NCBI RefSeq assembly: GCF_023555005.1
Contig: NZ_JAMJPJ010000012.1
Span: forward strand, 29,528 to 93,527
Reading direction: 5' to 3'
Source: Halomonas llamarensis
GTDB taxonomy: Bacteria; Pseudomonadota; Gammaproteobacteria; Pseudomonadales; Halomonadaceae
DNA length: 64,000 nt
Numbering within the stretch: position 1 is the stretch's first letter; each line of letters starts with the position of its first letter. Of this stretch, positions 20,164 to 28,471 are shown piece by piece. The translations under genes were made by a program, and so were the position numbers. Below the pieces are notes generated by a model. It ran no database searches, was not told where the DNA came from, and was given only the letters and a program-made list of their open reading frames with translations.

Positions 20164-21227
20164 CTGAAACAACTATCATCGAATCGACTGTACTCAAGCG
20201 CGGTCGGTGTTTCTATGTCGGTCTTACCAGGCAGAGGCTGACCCTACTCGCAGGTATCGCCTTACTGACATTCATGTGTTTCATTGCAGATCTTTCAATC
20301 GGTCAGGCTCATTATACGCCGAGGGAGGTACTGGCCGCTCTCTGGAACCCAGATGCCCCTCTCGCTGTTCGGGTCATACTGTGGGACATTCGATTGCCGG
20401 TAGCACTGACAGCGCTGGTGGTTGGTGCCAGCCTGTCTGTGGCGGGTGTCAAAATGCAGACGGTGCTGGGTAACCCGCTGGCAAGCCCTTTCACGTTGGG
20501 GTTGTCCGCGGCAGCAAGTTTTGGTGCTGCGCTTGGGCTGATTCTGGGGGTGAGCATCCTGCCGGCATCGGCCGTGGCCTTTGCCGTTCCGGCCAATGCC
20601 TTTGTGGTTTCCATGATCGCAGCACTGGTGATCTACCGCTTGAGCCAAAAGCGGGGGATTACCACCGAGATGATCGTGCTGCTGGGTACCACTCTGGTCT
20701 TTACGTTTACTGCATTACTGGAAGCACTGCAGTACATTGCGCCCGATCAGGCGCTTTCTGCCGTAGTGTTCTGGATGATGGGTAGCCTGTCGCGTACCAG
20801 TTGGCCGCAGCTGGCTATCCTGAGTGCCATTCTGCTTTTTGTGTCGGTGTTTTTCGCTCGCCGAGCCTGGGCCTTTACGGCGTTGCGCCTTGGAGATGCG
20901 CGAGCAACAAGTCTTGGTGTTCCCGTGGGCCGGTTGCGTTTACAGGGAATCCTGTTGGGCAGCTTGCTGGCTTCGGTCTGCGTGTCATTTGTCGGAACCA
21001 TCGGATTTGTTGGCCTGGTGGCACCTCATATCGCCCGCATGCTGGTGGGGGAAGACCAGCGTTTCCTGCTGCCTGCTTCGGCCCTCTGTGGCGCCTGCAT
21101 GCTTTCTGCTGCTTCGGTGTTGAGTAAAACCCTGGTTGAAGGGCAAGCCATACCTATAGGTATTGTTACCTCGCTGGTGGGTGTGCCGATGTTTTTTGTT
21201 TTGATCTTGCGGTCGAGGAAACTGTGA
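20160..21227 (+). CDS. FecCD-family iron-chelate ABC permease
   Basis: A 355-residue inner-membrane permease with about nine to ten helices. Family blocks are RLPVALTALVVGASLSVAGV (with KMQTVLGNPLASPFTLGLSA), PDQALSAVVFWMMGSLSRTSW, VGTIGFVGLVAPHIARMLVG and GQAIPIGIVTSLVGVPMFFV. It would form the membrane channel as a homodimer with the ATPase encoded next. ATG 20160 overlaps the binding-protein stop (ATGA); a TTG 27 bases earlier lacks support. Confidence 0.92.
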   Translation: MTETTIIESTVLKRGRCFYVGLTRQRLTLLAGIALLTFMCFIADLSIGQAHYTPREVLAALWNPDAPLAVRVILWDIRLPVALTALVVGASLSVAGVKMQTVLGNPLASPFTLGLSAAASFGAALGLILGVSILPASAVAFAVPANAFVVSMIAALVIYRLSQKRGITTEMIVLLGTTLVFTFTALLEALQYIAPDQALSAVVFWMMGSLSRTSWPQLAILSAILLFVSVFFARRAWAFTALRLGDARATSLGVPVGRLRLQGILLGSLLASVCVSFVGTIGFVGLVAPHIARMLVGEDQRFLLPASALCGACMLSAASVLSKTLVEGQAIPIGIVTSLVGVPMFFVLILRSRKL

Positions 21228-22039
21228 TGGAGCTACTCAACGTATCAGGGGTGTCTGTTGCATTCGGTACCCGTGTGATCTTGCGGAATCTGGACTTTGG
21301 TCCTCTGCGCGCTGGCAGTGTTACGGCATTGCTGGGGTCCAATGCGGCGGGAAAGTCCACATTGCTGCGCCGGATGGCCGGTGAGTTGCGGGGGGCGGGC
21401 AAGGTTGAGGTGGTCGGGCAGGCGGTTGAAGCCTGGCCAACATACCATTGCAATCGCCCAGCCCACGTCCCCCAGGATATATCGATGATGTCGTCGCTGC
21501 GAGTTTTTGAAGCCGTGCTGCTGGCGAGCAAGCAAGGTAGCGGTTGGGGGGTGAATGACGATGAAATGGATGTTGTTATCCGCATGCTACAGACATTGGG
21601 TATTCAGGCCCTGGCAGATCGCGAACTGGCCGCACTCAGCGGTGGTCAGCGTCAATTGGTATCCATTGCCCAGGCGCTGGTTCGGGAGCCTCGGGTTCTG
21701 TTGCTGGATGAGCCGACCAGTGCCCTCGATCTGCAGAATCAGTTCGAGGTGCTCGAGTTGCTATGTCAGCTTGCGCGTGAACGTTCCATGTGTGTGGTCC
21801 TGGCCATACACGATATCAATCATGCGCTGCGTTTTGCCGATCATGTGGTGGTTCTCCATCAGGGCCGGGTGGAAGCGACCGGCTCGCCACGTGAAGTCTT
21901 GACGCCGGGGCTGATGCAAAAGGTCTACGGTGTCCTGACGCGCCTGGAGTGTTGTTCCCAGGGGTATCCATTTCTTGTTGTGGACCGCTCGGTCAGGGAT
22001 AGGGCGGAGTTGTCGAAGGTAGAGGAGGCTGCGGTATGA
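21227..22039 (+). CDS. Iron-chelate ABC transporter ATP-binding protein (FecE/FhuC-like)
   Basis: A 270-residue ATPase. Walker A is GSNAAGKSTLLR (about residues 37-48), the ABC signature is ALSGGQRQLVSIAQAL, Walker B is RVLLLDEPTSALD, and the switch histidine is in VVLAIHDINHAL. The order and spacing fit importers of ferric chelates and cobalamin. The ATG at 21227 has GAGGA 7 bases upstream and overlaps the permease stop by one base; GTG 21224 is an alternative. Its own stop overlaps the monooxygenase start. Confidence 0.93.
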   Translation: MELLNVSGVSVAFGTRVILRNLDFGPLRAGSVTALLGSNAAGKSTLLRRMAGELRGAGKVEVVGQAVEAWPTYHCNRPAHVPQDISMMSSLRVFEAVLLASKQGSGWGVNDDEMDVVIRMLQTLGIQALADRELAALSGGQRQLVSIAQALVREPRVLLLDEPTSALDLQNQFEVLELLCQLARERSMCVVLAIHDINHALRFADHVVVLHQGRVEATGSPREVLTPGLMQKVYGVLTRLECCSQGYPFLVVDRSVRDRAELSKVEEAAV

Positions 22040-23379
22040 GCGGAAATCAGAGGTCGATAGTTCTGCTGGCGATGCCCAGTATCCATTCGGGAGCATGGCG
22101 TTACCCTGGCGCTCAGCCAGATTTTCAATCCAGCTTCGAGCAGATGAAATGGTTTGCCCAGATATTGGAGCAAGGGTGTTTCGATGGGCTGTTCTTGCCC
22201 GATTCCCTGGCCGTTCGAGCAGCACCGATTGAGGCATTGGCGCGGGGGCACAGTGTCGCTACGCTTGATCCGTTGACGCTGCTGCCTGCACTGGCTGCTG
22301 TGACACAGCATATCGGCCTGATTGCCACAGCCAGCACGACCTACAACGAGCCTTATATGCTTGCGCGACGTTTGGCTTCGCTCGATATCATCAGTGGCGG
22401 CCGGGCGGGCTGGAACCTAGTGACATCCAGTAATCCCAACGAAGCGGCGAATTTCGGCGTCGAGCAGCATATGGAGCATAGTGCCCGCTATCGGCGGGCG
22501 CGGGAATTCTGTTCGGTGATGGACGGATTGTGGGAGAGCTGGGACGAAGATGCGTTCTGCCGGGATGCGGTAAGTGGCTTCTTTTTTGATCCAAGCAAAA
22601 TGCATGCGCTTGATCATCGGGGCCCTCATTTTTCTGTACGTGGGCCGCTGAATGTCGAGCGCCCCGTCCAGACGCGGCCGGTGGTGGTTCAGGCCGGTGC
22701 GTCAGAGGCTGGACGACAGGTTGCTGCCGAAACAGCCGAGGTGGTTTTTACTTATCAGACTGATTTGCCGGCCGCTCGGCAGTTCTATGCCGACATGCAG
22801 CGTCGGGCGCGTGCAGCGGGGCGCCAGAGTGCCTTGAAAATCATTCCAGCGGTGTTTGTTGTGCTGGGGGATACTCTGGAACAGGCGCAGGAAAAAAGAC
22901 ACCAGCTGGATCAGTTGGTTGATGACGAGAGCAGTCTGGCAACCTTGTCGATCGCGCTTGGGCATGACATCTCCCAATATGATGAAAACGGACCGCTCCC
23001 CGAGATTCCCGAAAGCAATGCCAGCAAAAGTGGCCGTGACCGGGTCATCCAGCTCGCCCGAAGAGAAAACCTGAGTATCATTGCGTTGGCGCGACGCGTG
23101 TGTGGGTATCAGGGCCTCGAAATGGTCGGAACGGCGACGATGGTCGTGGACCAAATGCAGCAGTGGTTCGAGGGCGGTGCGGCAGACGGTTTCAATATCA
23201 TGTTCTCACATTTGCCTGGTGGGGCAACCGAGTTCGTTGAACAGGTGGTACCTGAGCTACAAAGACGCGGTTTGCTCAGAAGGCGGTATGAGGGGCGCTC
23301 GTTCCGGGAAAACCTCGGGCTGGAAACGCCTCCGCATGGTTACTCACGTCGTTGTGCCAACGGCAGTGATTGTGAATAA
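22036..23379 (+). CDS. FMN-dependent monooxygenase, NtaA/SnaA/DszA family
   Basis: A 447-residue bacterial-luciferase-type flavin monooxygenase. Signature stretches are GAWRYPGAQPDFQSSFEQMK, GCFDGLFLPDSLAV, TLDPLTLLPALAAVTQHIGL, ATASTTYNEPYMLARRLASL and SGGRAGWNLVTSSNPNEAAN. The named family members oxidise nitrilotriacetate, pristinamycin precursors and dibenzothiophene sulfone using FMNH2 from a separate reductase; no reductase gene is present here. Its ATGA overlap with the ABC ATPase gene puts it in the import operon, so it likely acts in the cytosol on the imported ligand. That role is inferred. Length is normal and the frame is intact. Confidence 0.88.
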   Translation: MSGNQRSIVLLAMPSIHSGAWRYPGAQPDFQSSFEQMKWFAQILEQGCFDGLFLPDSLAVRAAPIEALARGHSVATLDPLTLLPALAAVTQHIGLIATASTTYNEPYMLARRLASLDIISGGRAGWNLVTSSNPNEAANFGVEQHMEHSARYRRAREFCSVMDGLWESWDEDAFCRDAVSGFFFDPSKMHALDHRGPHFSVRGPLNVERPVQTRPVVVQAGASEAGRQVAAETAEVVFTYQTDLPAARQFYADMQRRARAAGRQSALKIIPAVFVVLGDTLEQAQEKRHQLDQLVDDESSLATLSIALGHDISQYDENGPLPEIPESNASKSGRDRVIQLARRENLSIIALARRVCGYQGLEMVGTATMVVDQMQQWFEGGAADGFNIMFSHLPGGATEFVEQVVPELQRRGLLRRRYEGRSFRENLGLETPPHGYSRRCANGSDCE

Positions 23380-23393
23380 ACGCGACGTCAACC

Positions 23394-24035
23394 TCACCTA
23401 AGATTTTTTGCAGGGGACGTCAGCATGTTCAGACAAACATCCGAAACGCTATCGGCAAAGGGCGAGCAGTCTCTTGTTTGAGACGCAATAATGTCATCCG
23501 TGGCGCCATGGACACCGGAATAGATCAATAGCGCTACCACTCTTGGGTTTTCCGGTGCCCAAAGGCCCGCGGACCGCCCTCCCTCAATGATGCTCAATAG
23601 CTGATCAAGAATGGCGTTCTTAGCCTGGTTGGAGCGATCATGGTGATGATGATTGGTATAGACGATGTCGTGTATACGATAGGTGTCGACGTAGGTTTCC
23701 ACGTTTGCCCGAATCCAGGCGCGAAGCCGTCCAATCCAGTCGCCTTCGTCACAGGCCTCAAGCGCTTTCTCCAGTTGAGCAAGGAAGTTCTCCGTGTAGC
23801 GATTGCCAAGCGCTCCCAGGATTTCATTTTTGGAGAAAAAATAATGGTAGAACGTGCCCTTGGCCACGTCTGCGGCTTTGACGATGTCGTTGATCGTGGT
23901 TGCTTGAACGCCCTGTTCTAGAAACAGCGCTTCTGCAGCGTTCATTAACTCATTAAGTCGTACATCAGCAGGTTTTGTGCGAGGGCGATTGCGCTGGTCG
24001 GCTGATTTCTTCGCGTCAGAGGACTTTCCTTGCAT
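23394..24035 (-). CDS. TetR/AcrR-family transcriptional regulator
   Basis: A 213-residue repressor-type protein. The helix-turn-helix is in ALFLEQGVQATTINDIVKAA and DVAKGTFYHYFFSKNEIL (about residues 30-80). The ligand domain contains an unusual run of four histidines (TNHHHHDRSN, near residue 128). It is convergent with the metallophore operon, ending 14 bases from it, and is the likely local regulator, although its operator is not identified. The ribosome site is weak. What it senses is unknown; a ligand or a metal is possible. Confidence 0.88.
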   Translation of the reverse strand: MQGKSSDAKKSADQRNRPRTKPADVRLNELMNAAEALFLEQGVQATTINDIVKAADVAKGTFYHYFFSKNEILGALGNRYTENFLAQLEKALEACDEGDWIGRLRAWIRANVETYVDTYRIHDIVYTNHHHHDRSNQAKNAILDQLLSIIEGGRSAGLWAPENPRVVALLIYSGVHGATDDIIASQTRDCSPFADSVSDVCLNMLTSPAKNLR

Positions 24036-24272
24036 TTCATTTTCTCAAGTGTTGATAAAGACATGTAGTGTAAAGGCAGGAAGTTTGGGTGTCTTTGGGA
24101 GACTATACTAGCCGCTTGAACTTGACCATTGATTGGTTGATGTTGTAGCGGGTCCGGTTCTAGGCTGAATTCCGCCTCCTTCAATCAAGCCAGAATAGGG
24201 AGTTAAGGCCTCTAGCCCTGCGCAGCCTGCCTATTTAAGCATTTAATATTGTTCATGATTATGAGCTGCAGG

Positions 24273-25307
24273 TCACTCATTGGGTGGATTGTCTGTTTTT
24301 TCTTGCGAGGAAATTGTCTCCGGCAGGGCTGTTAACTGTGCCTGAAGGGCTTCCATTCGTTGCCAAAGCTGTTGCTGCCAGTTTTCGTCTTGAAGCGCCG
24401 TTTTGTGCTGCTGTTCTAGTGCTTGTTGGGCCTTATCGAGCTCGCTCTGCAGGCTGGAGTGCAGCTCTTTTAGCGATATATTGTTGCGCTCAAGCTCGTC
24501 AATTCGCTGTTGCAGGCTGCTGTTGTCTAACTGGTAGTGCTGCAACGTGTCTTTTTTGAGCTGAAGTTCTTTCGCCAAACTGTCTGATCGCTGCTCCAAC
24601 TGGAGTAGGCGCTTTTGTAGTGCTTTTTCTTCTTGGGCACGCTCTTGTCTAAGCGTGTCTAGTAACGCCATCAGTTTTCCTTCTGCTGCTTCGTTACGCT
24701 GCTCTTCCTGAGCAAGGCGCTGTTCCCAAGCGGCTTGGCGTTGTTGCAGCTCTTCAGTGAAGCGCTCTTTCAGCGAAGCGACATCGTGCTCAGACTGAGC
24801 AAGCAACTGCTGGTATCGCTTAGCATCTTGATTGGCTTGCTCTGCCTGTTGCTGCCACTGATGCTCATTCGCTTGGCTAGCGGCCAGTTCGCGATTAAGT
24901 GACTCCAAGCGCTGTTCTGTATGTCGCAAATGCTCTGCAAGGGCGCTTTCTCGTTGCTGCGCATTGGCTATCTGCTGAAGCGCTTCGGCGGCTTCCTGCT
25001 GGGCGCTCTCTACCTGCCGATTAGCATCTTCACGGTAGTGGACGAGCGCTTGATTGGCGGCCTCTTGCGCCTCGCGCCATAGCTCGGTTGCGACGTTAAC
25101 GATGACTTCTGGGACGCCTTTAGGTGGCGGAACATCGCGATTTTGCTCTCGTTCAATACGCCAATGACGAAAATGCTCACTGATCGTTGTGAAGCTGCCG
25201 GTTCCCAGTACTTCCCGAATGCGTTGCACGCTAGGGGTGTCGCCGCGAGCGAGCAGGGTGTCGATTGCTTGCTGAACATCACTGTATTGAATCCCGCTGC
25301 GAGCCAT
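24273..25307 (-). CDS. KfrA-like DNA-binding coiled-coil protein
   Basis: A 344-residue protein. Residues 1-110 match the KfrA N-terminal DNA-binding domain (QYSDVQQAIDTLLARGDTPS, VQRIREVLGTGSFTTISEHF, then RHWRIE). Residues about 115-325 form one long glutamine- and glutamate-rich coiled coil. Plasmid KfrA proteins bind DNA and polymerise, helping to regulate and segregate plasmids. Here the gene is chromosomal and diverges from a tyrosine recombinase. ATG 25307 (MARSGIQYSD) is preceded by AGGGA; an upstream extension to 25382 is hydrophobic and unlikely. Whether it regulates the recombinase is an open inference. Confidence 0.85.
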   Translation of the reverse strand: MARSGIQYSDVQQAIDTLLARGDTPSVQRIREVLGTGSFTTISEHFRHWRIEREQNRDVPPPKGVPEVIVNVATELWREAQEAANQALVHYREDANRQVESAQQEAAEALQQIANAQQRESALAEHLRHTEQRLESLNRELAASQANEHQWQQQAEQANQDAKRYQQLLAQSEHDVASLKERFTEELQQRQAAWEQRLAQEEQRNEAAEGKLMALLDTLRQERAQEEKALQKRLLQLEQRSDSLAKELQLKKDTLQHYQLDNSSLQQRIDELERNNISLKELHSSLQSELDKAQQALEQQHKTALQDENWQQQLWQRMEALQAQLTALPETISSQEKTDNPPNE

Positions 25308-25492
25308 GGTGCTTATCCCTATCAGATTGGTAGCACTATTTTCATAGGTTTTGGTTAAAATTACAATAATTACGTAATACATAAAACGTAAAATTATTTA
25401 CATTAATTGCTATAAATTCAAGATTACCCGTATTATCTTGAATTTCTGCGGGTGTACTGGCACATTAGACGCTTAGCTTGAAAGGAGCCTTC

Positions 25493-26677
25493 GTGAAAGA
25501 GCCAAAACCCGTCATATCCGCGCCGCAACATCTCGCGAACATGAATTTAATAGGGAAGCAGGACGCACTACCCAGCAGCGCAGGTAAGGCGCACATTGAT
25601 GCTAACAATGACGCAGAAGCTGTCACGCATTGGCTTTCTGAGTATCGTGAAAGCCCGCAAACCCAGCGTGCGTATCGCCGAGAGGCCGAGCGGTTGTTGT
25701 TGTGGCTATATGAAGAAGGGCGGACGCTTAACGAGGTGGATCGCCACTGCCTATCACGCTTTGAAGGCTTTCTTACCGACCCACAACCGCGGGCACGATG
25801 GATCGGGCCAACAAAACCTCGCAATCACCCAGAGTGGCGACCGATGCGCGGGCCATTATCGCCAGCAAGCCGACGCCAAAGTTTGGTCATCTTGCAGGGT
25901 ATGTACAGCTGGCTGGTGGAAGCGGGGTGGGTGGCGCACAACCCCTTTCGTTTGATGCGTGATAAATCCCGGCGGCTCAATAACCAAACGCGGCAGGTAG
26001 AGCGCTACTTTGAGCAGCCTTTATGGGCCTGGTTTTGGCGCTGGCTGCATCGCCCGCTACCAGGCACAAATTCACGAGCGCATTTCGAACGGACAAGGCA
26101 ACAGATCATCTTTGCCTTTGCTTATCTACTGGCGCCGCGCATTAGTGAAATGGCTGCGACACAAATGGGCGATTTTTACCGCCGCGAAGGTCGTTGGTGG
26201 TGGCAAGTGGTAGGGAAGGGCAACAAGCTCGCACAGGTACCGGTACCGGATGATTTTTTTATCTACCTTACCGAGTGGCGCAAAACATTGGGCTTGCCGC
26301 CTCAGCCAGCGTATCAAGAAGCCACGCCACTGCTACGCGCGTTGGACGGTAAGCGCGCTATTGGTGACAATCAGCTTTACCGTTTAATTCGTGCGAGCTT
26401 TCAAGACGCCGCCAGGGCGCTAGAAGACGAAGAAGGTGCGCCCGCTTATATCGCAGCACTGCAACGCGCTACCCCACACTGGTTGCGCCACACGGCTATC
26501 ACTCATCAAGCGCAAGCCGGGGTTAGCCTGCGTTATTTGGCTGAGAGTGCTCGTCACGCCAGGCTGGAAACGACATCGCGTTACCTGCACACGGAGGCGC
26601 ATCAGTGGCACGATGAACAACAACGCCATCGGCTGACGACGCTTTATCCGTTAGCGTCTTCGCCGGATCAAGAGTAA
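25493..26677 (+). CDS. Tyrosine recombinase/phage-type integrase
   Basis: A 394-residue site-specific recombinase. A SAM-like core-binding domain lies at about 40-175 (SPQTQRAYRREAERLLLWLY), then the catalytic domain with all key residues: Arg in LAPRISEMAATQ, Lys in VGKGNKLAQV, HxxR in HWLRHTAITHQ, His in ARHARLETTS and the nucleophile Tyr in SRYLHTE. GTG 25493 is preceded by AAAGGAG at 5 bases. It diverges from the KfrA-like gene with 185 bases between starts. No att site, tRNA or other phage gene adjoins it, so its target and whether it moves anything are unknown. Confidence 0.9.
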   Translation: MKEPKPVISAPQHLANMNLIGKQDALPSSAGKAHIDANNDAEAVTHWLSEYRESPQTQRAYRREAERLLLWLYEEGRTLNEVDRHCLSRFEGFLTDPQPRARWIGPTKPRNHPEWRPMRGPLSPASRRQSLVILQGMYSWLVEAGWVAHNPFRLMRDKSRRLNNQTRQVERYFEQPLWAWFWRWLHRPLPGTNSRAHFERTRQQIIFAFAYLLAPRISEMAATQMGDFYRREGRWWWQVVGKGNKLAQVPVPDDFFIYLTEWRKTLGLPPQPAYQEATPLLRALDGKRAIGDNQLYRLIRASFQDAARALEDEEGAPAYIAALQRATPHWLRHTAITHQAQAGVSLRYLAESARHARLETTSRYLHTEAHQWHDEQQRHRLTTLYPLASSPDQE

Positions 26678-26735
26678 ACGCGTTATAATGCGATGACTTT
26701 TACTTCTCTAATCCATACCGATAAAAGGGCGCGTA

Positions 26736-27143
26736 ATGAGCACCGAGCAGGCGCAGCAAGAGCTAATTGAAGAGTTTGAGATGTTTGATAACTGGATGGA
26801 TCGTTATCAATACATTATTGATATGGGCAAAGCGCTGCCGGATTTTCCGGATGAGTGGAAAACCGACGAGTATAAAATTCAAGGTTGCCAATCCAATGTC
26901 TGGGTACGCCATGAGCAGCAGGGTGATCAGCTCATCTTCAGCGCCACCTCCGATGCGGCGATCGTCTCGGGGCTAATCGCGGTGCTGCTGCGCATCTATA
27001 ATGAACGTACCGCTGAGGAGATCACCACGACTGAGCCGCATTTTTTGGGCGATTTAGGGCTAGATAAGCACCTTTCTCCAACGCGTAGTAATGGCCTAAA
27101 CGCGATGCTTGAGCGCATTTATCGCGTGGCGAAAGAGGGATAA
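26736..27143 (+). CDS. SufE-family cysteine desulfurase activator
   Basis: A 135-residue protein of the SufE/CsdE family. It accepts sulfur from a cysteine desulfurase (SufS or CsdA) on a conserved cysteine, here in YKIQGCQSNVWV near residue 51. Other family features are RYQYIIDMGKALP, SDAAIVSGLIAVLLRIYNER and LDKHLSPTRSNGLNAM. No suf or csd genes are adjacent, so whether it serves the Suf or Csd route cannot be decided. It is convergent with yidD. Confidence 0.92.
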   Translation: MSTEQAQQELIEEFEMFDNWMDRYQYIIDMGKALPDFPDEWKTDEYKIQGCQSNVWVRHEQQGDQLIFSATSDAAIVSGLIAVLLRIYNERTAEEITTTEPHFLGDLGLDKHLSPTRSNGLNAMLERIYRVAKEG

Positions 27144-27168
27144 TGTAGTCGAATATTTGCGCAAACAG

Positions 27169-27510
27169 CTATTTGAGTGTCGGACGCTTGTTGGGCGAAC
27201 AACATAGCTCTTCGTCTTCTTGGCAGAGCTTTTCACTCGGGCCGCCAGGAACGGGGTCTAATCCCCCGTCGCTACCCGGGTGGCATTTGACCATTCGCTT
27301 GACCGCCATCCAGGTGCCTTTTAATGGCCCGTGCACCTGAATGGCCTCGATAGTGTAAGATGAGCAGCTCGGCCAGAAACGACAGCGCGGGCCGAGTAGG
27401 GGGCTTATCACCAGCTGATATCCTTTTACCGTGCCGGTTAGCAACACGATAAAAAAACGCCGAAGTCTCTTTTTGAAGCGAATGAAGAAGCGATTAACTG
27501 CGTTGGCCAT
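27169..27510 (-). CDS. yidD: Membrane protein insertion efficiency factor YidD
   Basis: A 113-residue protein with an amphipathic N-terminus and the family core [40 protein letters not shown] and [13 protein letters not shown]. YidD assists YidC-dependent membrane protein insertion. It is normally encoded between rnpA and yidC; here it is next to hisI and zur. ATG 27510 overlaps the hisI stop by 17 bases. The C-terminal tail is cysteine-rich ([10 protein letters not shown]) and longer than in E. coli. Confidence 0.9.
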   Translation of the reverse strand: MANAVNRFFIRFKKRLRRFFIVLLTGTVKGYQLVISPLLGPRCRFWPSCSSYTIEAIQVHGPLKGTWMAVKRMVKCHPGSDGGLDPVPGGPSEKLCQEDEELCCSPNKRPTLK

Positions 27511-27940
27511 AGAGTTCAGCGGGATCGATAAGCGGTTCACTGGTGATATGCGCGTGTGTTGGCGTAATGGCCACATAAAAGCAGCTGCGCCGCCCGGTGT
27601 GGCAAGCAGGCCCCGTTTGCTCTACTTGAAGCAGCAGCGTATCACCATCACAATCCAAAGTGGCGGATTTTAACTGTTGCTGCTGACCTGATGACTCACC
27701 TTTACGCCAAAGCTTACCGCGCGAACGCGAATAGTAACAGACGCGGTCAGTACGGAGTGTCTCTTCCAGTGCCTCTCGGTTCATCCATGCCATCATTAAC
27801 ACCTCGCCGCTATCAAACTGCTGGGCGATAGCGGGAATCAATCCTTGCTCGTTATACTTAACAGCATCGAGGAGGTCAGAAGTGGAGGGCAGGGTGTCAT
27901 CTCGGTTGGTGCTTTCTAGCTGCTTGAATAACGCTGACAT
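27494..27940 (-). CDS. hisI: Phosphoribosyl-AMP cyclohydrolase
   Basis: A 148-residue monofunctional HisI that opens the purine ring of phosphoribosyl-AMP in histidine synthesis. Motifs seen are [33 protein letters not shown] and the three zinc cysteines in [10 protein letters not shown] and [15 protein letters not shown]. The HisE pyrophosphohydrolase domain is not fused and not nearby. The gene follows zur by 51 bases in the same direction. All zinc ligands are kept, so it looks like the normal zinc enzyme rather than a zinc-independent substitute. Confidence 0.93.
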   Translation of the reverse strand: MSALFKQLESTNRDDTLPSTSDLLDAVKYNEQGLIPAIAQQFDSGEVLMMAWMNREALEETLRTDRVCYYSRSRGKLWRKGESSGQQQQLKSATLDCDGDTLLLQVEQTGPACHTGRRSCFYVAITPTHAHITSEPLIDPAELYGQRS

Positions 27941-27991
27941 ATCGTTAACTCATGGACAAAAGATTAGCCACAATGGTGGCGTAAGGATGGA

Positions 27992-28438
27992 TTACGCTCG
28001 CTCGGTTTGACAAACAGCACATAGGCCTTGTAATTCAATGGTTTGACGCTCAACACGGAAGCCTTTGCGTTCGGCGCGGGCAGCAAGCTGGTCACTAATT
28101 TCGTCTAAGTGTATCTCTTCCACATGACCGCAGCGGCGACAAATCAACAATTGAAAACCGTGAGCGTGCTCCGGGCAGGCACAGGCAACATAGGCATTTT
28201 GCGACTCAATGCGATGGACTAACCCCTGTTCGATCAAAAAATCCAGCGCCCGGTATACCGTAGGTGGGCGTGCGGCCGCATGCTCGGTAGTGAGCTGATC
28301 CAGCAGGTCGTAAGCCTTAAGGCCACCGCCACTTTGGGCAATTAGCGCAAGCACCTTGCGGCGAATCGGAGTGAAGCGTACACCGCGTGCTTGGCACTGC
28401 GAGGCGGCTTGCTGAAGTAGTGCGGTTGTTTGAGGCAT
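27992..28438 (-). CDS. zur: Zinc uptake regulator Zur (Fur family)
   Basis: A 148-residue Fur-family repressor. The winged helix (about 15-80) includes GVRFTPIRRKVLALIAQ and RPPTVYRALDFLIEQGLVHR. The C-terminal half carries two CxxC motifs, ICRRCGHVEE and GLCAVCQTE, which hold the structural zinc, and the HAHGFQLLICRRC segment typical of Zur rather than Fur. It would repress zinc uptake genes when zinc is plentiful. Start ATG has GAGGGAG upstream. No zinc transporter genes are adjacent; hisI and yidD follow. Confidence 0.9.
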   Translation of the reverse strand: MPQTTALLQQAASQCQARGVRFTPIRRKVLALIAQSGGGLKAYDLLDQLTTEHAAARPPTVYRALDFLIEQGLVHRIESQNAYVACACPEHAHGFQLLICRRCGHVEEIHLDEISDQLAARAERKGFRVERQTIELQGLCAVCQTERA

Positions 28439-28471
28439 GAGCTCCCTCTATGCGTCCAGGTTCACGCAAGT

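Noticed and set aside
24036..24272. Gap between the TetR and KfrA-like genes, examined as a possible island boundary or att site
   Set aside because: No direct repeat, tRNA fragment or clear terminator could be seen; it only holds the TetR promoter region.
27941..27991. Zur operator between zur and hisI
   Set aside because: No palindrome like GTTATA-N-TATAAC is present.
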